From: Flavobacterium restrictum
Lineage (GTDB): Bacteria; Bacteroidota; Bacteroidia; Flavobacteriales; Flavobacteriaceae
Assembly: GCF_007097245.1 (NCBI RefSeq)
Contig: NZ_VJZT01000014.1
Coordinates: 1-64,000 of the forward strand
Reading direction: 5' to 3'
Length of the DNA stretch: 64,000 bases
The notes under the pieces are model-generated. The model had not been told where the DNA came from and did no database searches. It worked only from the letters and a program-made list of their open reading frames with translations. Below, piece by piece: positions 52,360 through 61,012 of this stretch (the stretch's first letter is position 1; each line of letters starts with the position of its first letter). A program made the translations under genes and the position numbers.

Positions 52360-53496
52360 TTAAAATTTATGCTGTAACCCTTTTTTTATTAACAAGTTTT
52401 TATACAAATCGAACAAATTTTTCACGTAAATATCTTCTGTGTAATTATTGATAGCCCTAGCATAACCATTTTCACCAAAGGATTTACGCAAATTTTCATT
52501 AAAGTATAATTCTTCTAATTTAATAGCGATTTCCTGAATATCGTATTTATTTACTAAAAAACCTGTTTCATTATCCTTTACAATGTATTTCATTCCACCA
52601 ACTTTGGTCGCTACTATTGGAAGTTTGTGAAGCATAGCCTCGGCTAAAACCAATCCAAATGCTTCATAAGCTGAAACCAGTGAAAATATATCAAAAACAG
52701 CATAATACTTATCCGGATTATTTTGATAACCTGTAAAAACGACATGATCTTGAATTTGTAATTTATTTACCAATTCTTGATATGTATCAATTAAACGCCC
52801 ACCGCTAACAAGTATCAATTTTACTTTAAGCCCTTTATTTATCAATATCGCAAACGCTTTTATTAAATCCGAATATCTTTTATGATCATCATGCAGCATT
52901 CTGCCAACGGATCCAATTACAACATGATTAGTATCTATACCATGTAACCTTTTTAAATGCTCAATCTCAATTTGTTCCGTTTGTTTTGGAATTTTTACTC
53001 CATTATTAAGTAAGAAAGATTTTTTTTTAGACAAATACAATTTGTTGGTAAGGTACTCCATTACACCAGGAGATACACCTATAACTTTGTCCGCGGATAG
53101 TGACAATAATTTCAATAACAAATGTCCTTTCCACCTACGGTTTTGAGGATCCGATGTTTCTTCAAGAATAACGATTGGCACTTTCTTGATAAATCCAGAA
53201 ATAGCAGCCATAGTAACTCCTTCAAAAACTGCCCCATGAATAATATGAGGTTTGAAATCATCAATAATCCTCATCACTTTTTTATGCTGCTTAATGTCAA
53301 AAACCGACTTTAAATCGCCTATTTCAATTATCTCAATCCCGAGTGCTGCAAACTCAATAGGTAGAGAACCAACTGCATGGGTGCAAATAATTTTTAATTC
53401 AAACTGGGAATTATCCATTAATTTAGCAATTGAAAGTCTAGTGCGTTCAACACCTCCTGACATTATAGTTTCAATAATATGTAAAACTCGTATCAT
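52360..53496 (-). CDS. Glycosyltransferase family 4
   Basis: 378 aa. HIIETIMSGGVERTRLSIAK at the start is the Gly-rich donor-binding loop. The donor domain has VIGSVGRMLHDDHKRYSDLI near 192, VVFTGYQNNPDKYYAVFDIF near 250 and AYEAFGLVLAEAMLHKLPIV near 280 with the EX7E pair. Cytoplasmic enzyme in repeat-unit assembly, donor unknown. It overlaps the previous gene by 4 bp (ATGA). Confidence 0.92.
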   Translation of the reverse strand: MIRVLHIIETIMSGGVERTRLSIAKLMDNSQFELKIICTHAVGSLPIEFAALGIEIIEIGDLKSVFDIKQHKKVMRIIDDFKPHIIHGAVFEGVTMAAISGFIKKVPIVILEETSDPQNRRWKGHLLLKLLSLSADKVIGVSPGVMEYLTNKLYLSKKKSFLLNNGVKIPKQTEQIEIEHLKRLHGIDTNHVVIGSVGRMLHDDHKRYSDLIKAFAILINKGLKVKLILVSGGRLIDTYQELVNKLQIQDHVVFTGYQNNPDKYYAVFDIFSLVSAYEAFGLVLAEAMLHKLPIVATKVGGMKYIVKDNETGFLVNKYDIQEIAIKLEELYFNENLRKSFGENGYARAINNYTEDIYVKNLFDLYKNLLIKKGLQHKF

Positions 53497-54581
53497 TTGT
53501 AATGCTTATTATAAATTGTCATCAATAAATCAATATGATTTTGAAGCGAATACTTTTGTACGATGGTCGCTTTTCCTTTTTGACCAATTGCTATTTGCTC
53601 GTCTTTATTTCTTTTTATGATGCTTTGAACACACTGAAATAAATCATCATCATCATTGACATTGACAATCCAACCGTTTTGATTGTTGGTTATAATTTCT
53701 TGAGCAGCACCAACTCTTGTGGTCAAAGATGGTACTCCACAATACATAGCTTCTGCTAATGAATTTGAAAAGCCCTCGCTAAAAGAGGTTAAAACATATA
53801 AATCTGATGATAATAAAAAGGAATATGGTCTTTCTTGGAAACCTAAAAAAACAACTTGATTTTCGATATTTAATGCTTTGGTTAACTTTTCTAAATGCCA
53901 TTTTTCTGAACCATCACCAAGTATTGAATACTGTACCGGTATATTTATTTCGTTCAATCTTGCCACAACTCGCAACATGCTATCAATGTTTTTTACTTTT
54001 TCTAATCTTGAAACAGAGATAATACGAAATACATTCTGTGCTATTTTTCTAGTTTCAGGTAGATTGGGAAAAATAACTGGATTAGGAATTTTTAATACCT
54101 TTTTATCTAAAACCTTATTGTGTGTTTTTAAATATGCAATCACTTCATTTGAATTTCCAACTACAAAATCAGCAAAGGAATACACCGCCGAAAATATTTT
54201 TTTTGCCATTGCACTTTGAGTAGGAATCCCAATTTCTTCGGCTATAATAACGGGAACAGCAGCTAGTTTTGCAGCAATAATTCCATGAAAATTTGCTTCG
54301 GCTCCAGAGGTGTGAACCACGTTTGGTTTTTCTTTTCTAAAAAAAAGAACTAGTTTGAATAGGGTAAATAAATTGGGGATTTTATAGGGCAAATTAAAAA
54401 TAACGACTTTTTTATGCTGCTTTTTTATTTCGTTTTCTGCTGTGCCACCTTTATTTATGGCGCAAAAAATCCATTGATTTTCATCTTGAACATGCGCTAT
54501 ATTGGTCAGTCGTTTTTCTACACCTCCAAAATCTAAAAAAGTAGAAAGCCGTATTATTTTTAATGGAGAAACTGTTTTCAT
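53493..54581 (-). CDS. Glycosyltransferase family 4
   Basis: 362 aa. RLSTFLDFGGVEKRLTNIAH near the start, VVHTSGAEANFHGIIAAKLA near 88 and the donor domain with FRIISVSRLEKVKNIDSMLR near 185 and SFSEGFSNSLAEAMYCGVPS near 265. Related in build to its neighbour at 52360 but clearly diverged, so probably adds a different sugar. 4-bp overlap with the next gene, 6 bp after the asparagine-synthase-like gene. Confidence 0.92.
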   Translation of the reverse strand: MKTVSPLKIIRLSTFLDFGGVEKRLTNIAHVQDENQWIFCAINKGGTAENEIKKQHKKVVIFNLPYKIPNLFTLFKLVLFFRKEKPNVVHTSGAEANFHGIIAAKLAAVPVIIAEEIGIPTQSAMAKKIFSAVYSFADFVVGNSNEVIAYLKTHNKVLDKKVLKIPNPVIFPNLPETRKIAQNVFRIISVSRLEKVKNIDSMLRVVARLNEINIPVQYSILGDGSEKWHLEKLTKALNIENQVVFLGFQERPYSFLLSSDLYVLTSFSEGFSNSLAEAMYCGVPSLTTRVGAAQEIITNNQNGWIVNVNDDDDLFQCVQSIIKRNKDEQIAIGQKGKATIVQKYSLQNHIDLLMTIYNKHYK

Positions 54582-54587
54582 CTAATT

Positions 54588-56069
54588 TTAACGGATTACT
54601 TTTAATTTTCTTAAATAAAAACCTGTTCTATTTCTTAAATATCGTTTGGAATACGCAACGATAAATGAAAATTGATCGCTATCAAATTTAAAATCTGCGG
54701 CTTTTTCTTTGTCATTTATCTTATATAATTTAATCATTTCGGCTAAACTGGCTAACCAAATTACTTTTTCTAAATAATAAAGACTATTGATTGGAAAGTG
54801 TTTAATAAGAAAAAAAAGCGTTTCTATGGATTTATATCTAAAAATTCCAATTTTTTTAAAATCTTCAGTCAAAACGCTACTCTTTATATCTTTCAAAATT
54901 TCGTTTTGAATAATTCCTACATACGTATGATGCCTTTTTAAATACGTATCCGGAACGCCATTTGTTGCCCCATAACACAGTCCTGTTCTTGCCCAAGGTA
55001 TGTCCTCCAGATTTGTTACAAACTCTTGCAGCATGTATTTATACACCTTATCATTTCTTTTTTCAGGATGTAATGACCACATAAAACCATACACTTCTGG
55101 ACTGGAAAACACTTGATAAAACTCCATTTTTTGATTAAAAACATCCATACAAGGATTCAACATTCTACGCATATAATGGAGCTGATAGTCTAATTCATTT
55201 TGCATATATATTTCCTCTCGTGGAAATAATTGATGGTAGGTCTGTACATCAGTATTGATATCGACAAGCGTTTTTTCGTAAACATTTTGACGAAATAAAC
55301 TACTAACATTACTTATATTATTTAAAAGTGATTCTAGAAAACGAACATTTTTACCTCCATATTCGGCTCTGCCAATACTATCTCCATAACTACCCCCGAG
55401 GATTACTTCCAGATCATTATCATCTCGTATTTGTGGCATGGCATGCAAATGAATGGGAGAATATTCACAGCCATTTATTGCAGCTTCCTTTATATTATTT
55501 AATAAATCCGCTGCAGTAACTTGATAATGCTTCCATTCCCAGTGCAATCTTTTGGCTATTCGCTCCGCATAAACAACATCTCTTGTATTGCTATTTCCCC
55601 AAGTTAAAGCGGTTACTTTTACATTGCCTATTTTCCCTTTTTGTATTAAATAATCCAAAGCTCCAGCAACCATTCTGCTGTCCATTCCACCGCTCAAAAG
55701 TATTCCAATCTTTTTTTTATCACCTATATATTGCTCAATTTCAGCAACTATTTTTTCAAATAACATTTTAGCTACTACTCCTTCTTCGGTATTTTGCATT
55801 CCGTGTTTTGGAGCAAGATCATAGTCCCAGGCATTCAAACTTGAGTTGGGTTGGGCTAACCAAGGTGTTTTTTTTATGTTTTGTAGCAATGTTCTGTCAC
55901 CCAAAACAAATTCTTTATTAAACATTTCGACCACTGCCGCTGGATCAATTTTTTTTTCTTCAGGGAAATTTGCTATGGTTTCAGGAAAATTTTTATAAAT
56001 TTTAAACGTCCCATTTTCCAAATAAAAATAAGGATTATTGAAACCTAGACTGTTGTAATTGCTAAACAT
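54588..56069 (-). CDS. Asparagine-synthase-like amidotransferase
   Basis: 493 aa. An N-type ATP-pyrophosphatase (synthetase) domain is clear: ILLSGGMDSRMVAGALDYLI near 128 is the PP-loop, followed by VTALTWGNSNTRDVVYAERI near 160. The N-terminal 100 residues do not begin with the catalytic Cys of glutamine amidotransferases (the protein starts MFSNYN), so the glutaminase seems absent or degenerate. In polysaccharide loci such proteins are thought to amidate uronic acids. Asparagine synthesis is unlikely. It lies between a GT2 and a GT4 gene on the same strand. Confidence 0.82.
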   Translation of the reverse strand: MFSNYNSLGFNNPYFYLENGTFKIYKNFPETIANFPEEKKIDPAAVVEMFNKEFVLGDRTLLQNIKKTPWLAQPNSSLNAWDYDLAPKHGMQNTEEGVVAKMLFEKIVAEIEQYIGDKKKIGILLSGGMDSRMVAGALDYLIQKGKIGNVKVTALTWGNSNTRDVVYAERIAKRLHWEWKHYQVTAADLLNNIKEAAINGCEYSPIHLHAMPQIRDDNDLEVILGGSYGDSIGRAEYGGKNVRFLESLLNNISNVSSLFRQNVYEKTLVDINTDVQTYHQLFPREEIYMQNELDYQLHYMRRMLNPCMDVFNQKMEFYQVFSSPEVYGFMWSLHPEKRNDKVYKYMLQEFVTNLEDIPWARTGLCYGATNGVPDTYLKRHHTYVGIIQNEILKDIKSSVLTEDFKKIGIFRYKSIETLFFLIKHFPINSLYYLEKVIWLASLAEMIKLYKINDKEKAADFKFDSDQFSFIVAYSKRYLRNRTGFYLRKLKVIR

Positions 56070-56153
56070 AATTATCTTTTTTTAGCCTCGTTTGAAACAC
56101 TTGGGCTAGCATTAAAATTTTTAAACATACTATTTCTTACTATGATATCACTA

Positions 56154-57080
56154 TCAATTCATTACATATCGAATTACAAATTTAATATACAATCGAACCC
56201 CTTTTTTTAATGTACTAGATTGCAATACTTTACTCCCAAAACTCACAGGAAACATATAAACCAATTGCAATAAAAAGAACTCGTATTGATTGTTTTTGAG
56301 CGTGGTCTTGGCTTGTAAATGTGATTTGGAATCATAATAATAAGGGTATAAATTACAGAGCACAAAAACACTCACAAACTTGCTAAAGCTTTTATTAACA
56401 CCTGATGGGTATTTATTTATTATCCCAACCAATGAATTTTCAATCAAAACTTTGCTATTTGTGACCTGATTTTCATCTTCGTTTGAATAATATACCAAAG
56501 TATTTTTAATATAAAAAGCATTTCCACCGCTGTACACTGCCCGAACCCAGACATCAATGTCTTCTCCTTTTTTTAAATCGCTATTAAATCCTTTATTTTT
56601 TTGAAAAAAATCAGCTGCAATAATGGTCGAAGAGGATGAAAAATAAGTATTTCTGATTGCCGATTTAAAATAATCATCAAATTTAAAATAATCCAAAACG
56701 CCCGAATCCGTGTCTAAAAAACCTTTGTTTCTAGTATAATGCGCACCAATAATTTTGATGTCTTTTTCCACATCAAGGACGGCTTTTACTTTTTCAAGAA
56801 ACTGATAGTGCCAGCAATCATCGGCATCTAGAAATGCTATAAAAGACTGCTTCGATGCTTGTATTCCTGCATTTCTTGCAGCCGAAACCCCTTGATTTTC
56901 TTGATGGATTACCGTTATTTTAGTAGCATAAACATTCGAAATAAAGTCCAAACCGCCATCAGTCGAGCCGTCGTTGACCAAAATAATTTCAAACTCCTGA
57001 AAAGTTTGATTCAAAACACTATCCAAACAACGCTGAATGTATTTAGATTTATTGTAATACGGAATGACTATTGAAAACAT
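56154..57080 (-). CDS. Glycosyltransferase family 2
   Basis: 308 aa, GT-A fold. It begins FSIVIPYYNKSKYIQRCLDS, followed by EIILVNDGSTDGGLDF near 32 (nucleotide binding), ENQGVSAARNAGIQASKQSF near 62 and the metal-binding AFLDADDCWHYQFL near 83 (DxD-type). KKGEDIDVWVRAVYSGGNAF near 168 holds the general-base region. One of the repeat-unit sugar transferases on the cytoplasmic side. 84 bp before the next gene. Confidence 0.93.
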   Translation of the reverse strand: MFSIVIPYYNKSKYIQRCLDSVLNQTFQEFEIILVNDGSTDGGLDFISNVYATKITVIHQENQGVSAARNAGIQASKQSFIAFLDADDCWHYQFLEKVKAVLDVEKDIKIIGAHYTRNKGFLDTDSGVLDYFKFDDYFKSAIRNTYFSSSSTIIAADFFQKNKGFNSDLKKGEDIDVWVRAVYSGGNAFYIKNTLVYYSNEDENQVTNSKVLIENSLVGIINKYPSGVNKSFSKFVSVFVLCNLYPYYYDSKSHLQAKTTLKNNQYEFFLLQLVYMFPVSFGSKVLQSSTLKKGVRLYIKFVIRYVMN

Positions 57081-57101
57081 TTGCTTTTTTACTTGGTTAC
57101 T

Positions 57102-57749
57102 TTATTTCCATTCTACTTTTTCTCTAATCACTTTTGCGGGAACTCCGGCTGCTAGACAATGCGCAGGGATTGATTTTGTAACCACCGCTCCCGCTGCAAT
57201 AATAGTGCCTTCTCCTATTGTAACCCCCTTTAGAATCGTAACATTAGCACCAATCCATACCCGATTTCCTATGATAACAGGCTGTGTCATTCCAGCTTCA
57301 TTTCCCACAATGGCGTGTGCATCGCTGTCCCAAATGGTCACGTTATCCGAAATAGCCACGCCTTGACCAATCGTGATGCCGCTGTAACATCGTATTTTGC
57401 AATAGCGGTTGATGTAACCGCTTCCTAAATGGAGTTTTGCGTTTTTGAAAACCATAATATCACAACCGCTATGAAAGAAAAAAGTGTTTTGAACATTAAT
57501 TTCCGAGTTCTCATACATTTCGATATTTCCCACAAAAGGGTCTTTCTTGGTCACATACCTATTAAGAGCCAAATGACCGTTATTCAAATTAATTTTGGCA
57601 GTTTTATGTATCGAAAAACTACAGTTTCCAAACAATAGAATACGGCTCATATCACTCCGAATTCCTTTGGTTCGAAGGTTTATCCAAAGTATTTTGATCT
57701 TGAATAAATGAATGTTGGCAGCGTATATTTTTCTAACTTTTAAAATCAT
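57102..57749 (-). CDS. Left-handed beta-helix acyltransferase (CatB/WbbJ type)
   Basis: 215 aa. The N-terminal part (about 1-100) is less regular. Residues about 110-205 form hexapeptide repeats (YCKIRCYSGITIGQGVAISD, then HAIVGNEAGMTQPVIIGNRV and IGANVTILKGVTIGEGTIIA) with the active-site His region and the end SIPAHCLAAGVPAKVIREK. It probably acetylates a sugar nucleotide or lipid-linked sugar of the same polymer. It lies 21 bp before the glycosyltransferase at 56154 and 74 bp after the flippase. Confidence 0.9.
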   Translation of the reverse strand: MILKVRKIYAANIHLFKIKILWINLRTKGIRSDMSRILLFGNCSFSIHKTAKINLNNGHLALNRYVTKKDPFVGNIEMYENSEINVQNTFFFHSGCDIMVFKNAKLHLGSGYINRYCKIRCYSGITIGQGVAISDNVTIWDSDAHAIVGNEAGMTQPVIIGNRVWIGANVTILKGVTIGEGTIIAAGAVVTKSIPAHCLAAGVPAKVIREKVEWK

Positions 57750-57823
57750 CCAGCTTTTTGGTTTTTATTTAAAATATCCAAATAAAGGTTTTCGTTTTTT
57801 ATAAATAATTGTGGGGATTAAAA

Positions 57824-59263
57824 TCATTTTTTCACAAGTTCAATTAAATCACTAATTGTTTTTTTATTAAAAAAGTACACTAAAGCGACATAAAACAATG
57901 CTCCCACAAAAAAAGATAGGGCTAAATTCAATACTGGAATTAAAATGAATTTAAAATTATTAAAAAAAACATAAGAACAAAGCACAGAAAACCCAGAAAA
58001 AATCAAAAAGCGCAAAAATAAAAAAATAAGTAGAAATTTTTTTATTTTAAGATATTTGGAAATATAAAAATCAACTATGAGATAATTAACAATGCTTGCA
58101 AGCAAAATAGAAAAGAGAAAATAGTCAATAGACAGCATTAAAATAAGGGCTACTATTATAAAAATAAATCGCTGTACTTTATTTAGAATTTCAATTCTTA
58201 AAATTAACTTTGAATCTCCTATTATACTCAAAACACTTGTGTTAAAGCTGTAAACAACATTAAAGATACCAGCGATAGCAAGATAAAACAAAAAAGGTGC
58301 TGCTAATTTCCATTTTTCAGAATATAAAAAAACAATAATTTGCTCCGAAAAAAAAGCAATAAACATTAAAATTGGAGCAATAACAACCATTAAGATTGAC
58401 AGCATTTTTTGGTAAGTATTTACTAATCTAGCTTCGTCGTCCTGAACTTTAGAAAAAATTGGAAGCAAAAGTTTTGAAGCTGCTCCATAAATATTAGATA
58501 TTGGTAATTGCCGTACCGTTAAGGATTGTGTATAATAACCTACGTCCCTTAAAGTATAATATTGACCCATAATTATTTGATAAATATTAGCCGTAATACT
58601 ATTTAGAATTTCGACAATGGTCAGTTTGTACCCAAAATCAAAATGAAATTTAAACAAGGCTTTATCAAAAACCCATTTTGGTTTCCAATCACTAAAAAGC
58701 CAATGAAAAAGAGCCCAAAAAAAAGCTTGTGTTAAGTACATCCAAACCAAACTCCAGATACCATAATTCATAAAAGCCAATACTATTCCTAGTATTGAAC
58801 TTAAAAATATAGACGGGATTTTCATTAATGTTTGTTTTCTAAAATCAAGATTTTTAGTCAAAATTGCAGATTGAACAAAAACAAATGCCTGAATTATTAT
58901 AGTCAAAGAAAAAAATCTTAATAACAGTGTGAATTCTGGCTTTCTATAAAAATCTGAAATAAAAGGAGCTGCTAAAAAAATAATTATGTAAACAGAGATA
59001 CTTATCAGAATATTTGCAAAAAAAACAGAGGAGTAATCATTTTCATCAGTATTTTTTTTTCTGATTATTGAAGTTTTCATTCCGCCTTCAACAAGAACAT
59101 TAGCTATTGTAATAAAAACATATAATATTCCTAAAACTCCAAAATCATCTGGGAACAAAGTCCGAGCTAAAATTATATTAACAAAAAAATTGATTATTTG
59201 TCCTCCAGATTGCTCTGCATAAGTCCAAATAAACCCATGGAGAGCTTGTTTTTTTAAAGACAT
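57824..59263 (-). CDS. Wzx-type lipopolysaccharide/polysaccharide flippase
   Basis: 479 aa, about fourteen membrane helices. The sequence SLKKQALHGFIWTYAEQSGG, FVNIILARTLFPDDFGVLGI and GGMKTSIIRKKN matches the oligosaccharide-flippase family (WzxC/MOP type). It moves undecaprenyl-linked repeat units across the inner membrane, and pairs with the polymerase at 45651 and the Wzc-like protein at 40556. It starts 13 bp after the aminotransferase. Confidence 0.94.
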   Translation of the reverse strand: MSLKKQALHGFIWTYAEQSGGQIINFFVNIILARTLFPDDFGVLGILYVFITIANVLVEGGMKTSIIRKKNTDENDYSSVFFANILISISVYIIIFLAAPFISDFYRKPEFTLLLRFFSLTIIIQAFVFVQSAILTKNLDFRKQTLMKIPSIFLSSILGIVLAFMNYGIWSLVWMYLTQAFFWALFHWLFSDWKPKWVFDKALFKFHFDFGYKLTIVEILNSITANIYQIIMGQYYTLRDVGYYTQSLTVRQLPISNIYGAASKLLLPIFSKVQDDEARLVNTYQKMLSILMVVIAPILMFIAFFSEQIIVFLYSEKWKLAAPFLFYLAIAGIFNVVYSFNTSVLSIIGDSKLILRIEILNKVQRFIFIIVALILMLSIDYFLFSILLASIVNYLIVDFYISKYLKIKKFLLIFLFLRFLIFSGFSVLCSYVFFNNFKFILIPVLNLALSFFVGALFYVALVYFFNKKTISDLIELVKK

Positions 59264-59276
59264 TATACGCTCACTA

Positions 59277-60527
59277 TTAAGTAGTTTTAAAATGAACTCC
59301 TAGGAAGAGTTTAGCAAAAGAATTAAAATCCAACAATCGATTTTTTCTGACAACAACGGGTTTACTTGCTATCTTTTTTTTGATTTTAAAAAGATCTTTT
59401 ACCACGTTTTTGATTCTTTTACGTTCCGGATCGGTTAGGTTAGAACCAGAAGGAAGGCAAAGACCTATATCAAATAAATCTTGTGCAACTGTGTTGCCAT
59501 AATACGGATATTCTTGGTACAAAGGTTGCAGGTGCAAGGGTTTCCAGAGCGGTCGTGACTCGATATTGTCGGCTTCAAAAGCCAGACGCAAATCGGTAGC
59601 AGTGATGCCATTGCTTTGGTTTGGATTAATGGTAATAGCCGTTAACCAATGGTTAGAAAAGTAATCCTCGCTAGGCATATCATGCACATAAACGCCGGGA
59701 ATGTCTTGAAATAATTTTTTGTAAAAGGCATTCATATCACGCCTTAAAGCAACATGCTCGTCTAAAACTTCCATTTGTCCACGACCAATGGAGGCGCATA
59801 TATTACTCAATCTATAATTATACCCTAGTTCTGAATGTTCATAGTGTATGGCATTGTCTCTAGCTTGTGTCGCCAAGAAAATGGCTTTGGTTCTCTCTTT
59901 TTCGGTGTGGCTTATTAGGGCACCACCACCAGATGTTGTTATAATTTTGTTGCCGTTAAAAGACAAAACACTCAAATCACCAAAGGTACCGCATTTTTGA
60001 CCTTTATAGGAACTTCCCAGGGCTTCGGCAGCATCTTCTAGAATGGGAATTTGGTATTTTTCGGCTATGATTCTAATGGCATTCACTTTGTACGGATTGC
60101 CATACAAATGAACGGTAACAATAGCTTTTGGCTTTTTGCCTAATTGAATTCTATCAATAATCGCTTTTTCTAATGCGATTGGACACATATTCCAAGTATC
60201 AGGCTCACTATCGATGAATACAGGAATGGCCTTGAGGTATAAAATAGGATTTGCTGATGCGGTAAAGGTAAGCGACTGGCACAAAACCTCATCACCCGCT
60301 TTTACATCCAAAAGAAGTAAACCTAAATGTATGGCAGCAGTTCCAGAGGACAAAGCGGTAACATAAACTTTAGGATCCAGATAGTTTTTTAGATCCGTTT
60401 CAAAGGCATCTACATTTTTCCCTAATGGAGCAACCCAGTTCGTATCAAAAGCTTGATTGACATACTTTTGCTCGGCACCACTCATGTGCGGAGAGGATAA
60501 ATAGATTCTGGTGTTAGTATTCAACAT
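59277..60527 (-). CDS. DegT/DnrJ/EryC1 aminotransferase (PglE-like)
   Basis: 416 aa. PLP-dependent sugar aminotransferase. TALSSGTAAIHLGLLLL near 58 (phosphate site), ILEDAAEALGSSYKGQKCGT near 163 and SFNGNKIITTSGGG near 190 with the Schiff-base Lys. It opens with IYLSSPHMSGAEQKYVNQAF, which is characteristic of the PglE/PseC type that aminate UDP-4-keto sugars. The start taken is ATG 60527; a TTG two codons upstream is less likely. It is the first gene of the long minus-strand operon. Together with the PglC and PglD types at the other end it suggests a bacillosamine-like sugar, although no 4,6-dehydratase is in the window. Confidence 0.92.
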   Translation of the reverse strand: MLNTNTRIYLSSPHMSGAEQKYVNQAFDTNWVAPLGKNVDAFETDLKNYLDPKVYVTALSSGTAAIHLGLLLLDVKAGDEVLCQSLTFTASANPILYLKAIPVFIDSEPDTWNMCPIALEKAIIDRIQLGKKPKAIVTVHLYGNPYKVNAIRIIAEKYQIPILEDAAEALGSSYKGQKCGTFGDLSVLSFNGNKIITTSGGGALISHTEKERTKAIFLATQARDNAIHYEHSELGYNYRLSNICASIGRGQMEVLDEHVALRRDMNAFYKKLFQDIPGVYVHDMPSEDYFSNHWLTAITINPNQSNGITATDLRLAFEADNIESRPLWKPLHLQPLYQEYPYYGNTVAQDLFDIGLCLPSGSNLTDPERKRIKNVVKDLFKIKKKIASKPVVVRKNRLLDFNSFAKLFLGVHFKTT

Positions 60528-60561
60528 GTTCAAATTATGGTATTTAAAAAATTTGATAGTA

Positions 60562-60569
60562 CAAAAGTA
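60562..60569 (-). promoter_or_regulatory. -7 element of the polysaccharide operon
   Basis: On the minus strand TACTTTTG matches TAnnTTTG and lies 35 nt before ATG 60527. A TTG at the right distance upstream is not seen, so the call is partial. Confidence 0.4.
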
Positions 60570-60956
60570 AATAATTGCCTAAAGAATGAAGGGTTTACTT
60601 AAGTATTTAAAACAGAGCAACAGTATTCGTTTGTATATTAATTTTGGAAACGCATGGATTCCAATTTAATGGGTAACAAAACGCTTTAATCTTTTGGCTA
60701 TTATTATGTTTCAAAGAATTAATCTGTACTGCATTTTTCGCTTACACTTGCATATAAAAACTTTTTTTATATGCAACTAAAAATCTAAAAACCGAAGCCT
60801 TAAAATTACGAAAATATCTTACTCAAATAAATAAATTTATTGGGTAAGCTATTTTATAATACAAGTACGTCAGGTTACTCTAGATTATTTTGAAAGGAAA
60901 CTGTTTTGCAGTCTTTCTAATTATTTCAAAATATGCTAAAAAGAACTAAAATCTTA

Positions 60957-60997
60957 AAGCAAAAAAAATAAAAAGGCCGCCACGAATGACGGCCTTC
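60957..60997 (-). terminator. Intrinsic terminator of the T9SS protein gene
   Basis: AAGGCCG (60973-60979) pairs with CGGCCTT (60990-60996). On the minus strand the stem is followed by a long U-rich run, 16 bp after the stop of the gene at 61013. Confidence 0.85.
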
Positions 60998-61012
60998 ATA
61001 TTTAACTTAAAA

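Larger units (their letters stand above)
60528..61012. other. Promoter-terminator gap
   Basis: 485 bp without a gene. The left end has a candidate -7 element for the polysaccharide operon and the right end the terminator of the T9SS protein gene. The middle (about 60600-60950) is AT-rich and I recognise nothing in it. Confidence 0.6.

Noticed and set aside
54588..56069. Asparagine biosynthesis gene asnB
   Set aside because: No catalytic N-terminal Cys and a position inside a polysaccharide operon; sugar amidation is more likely.
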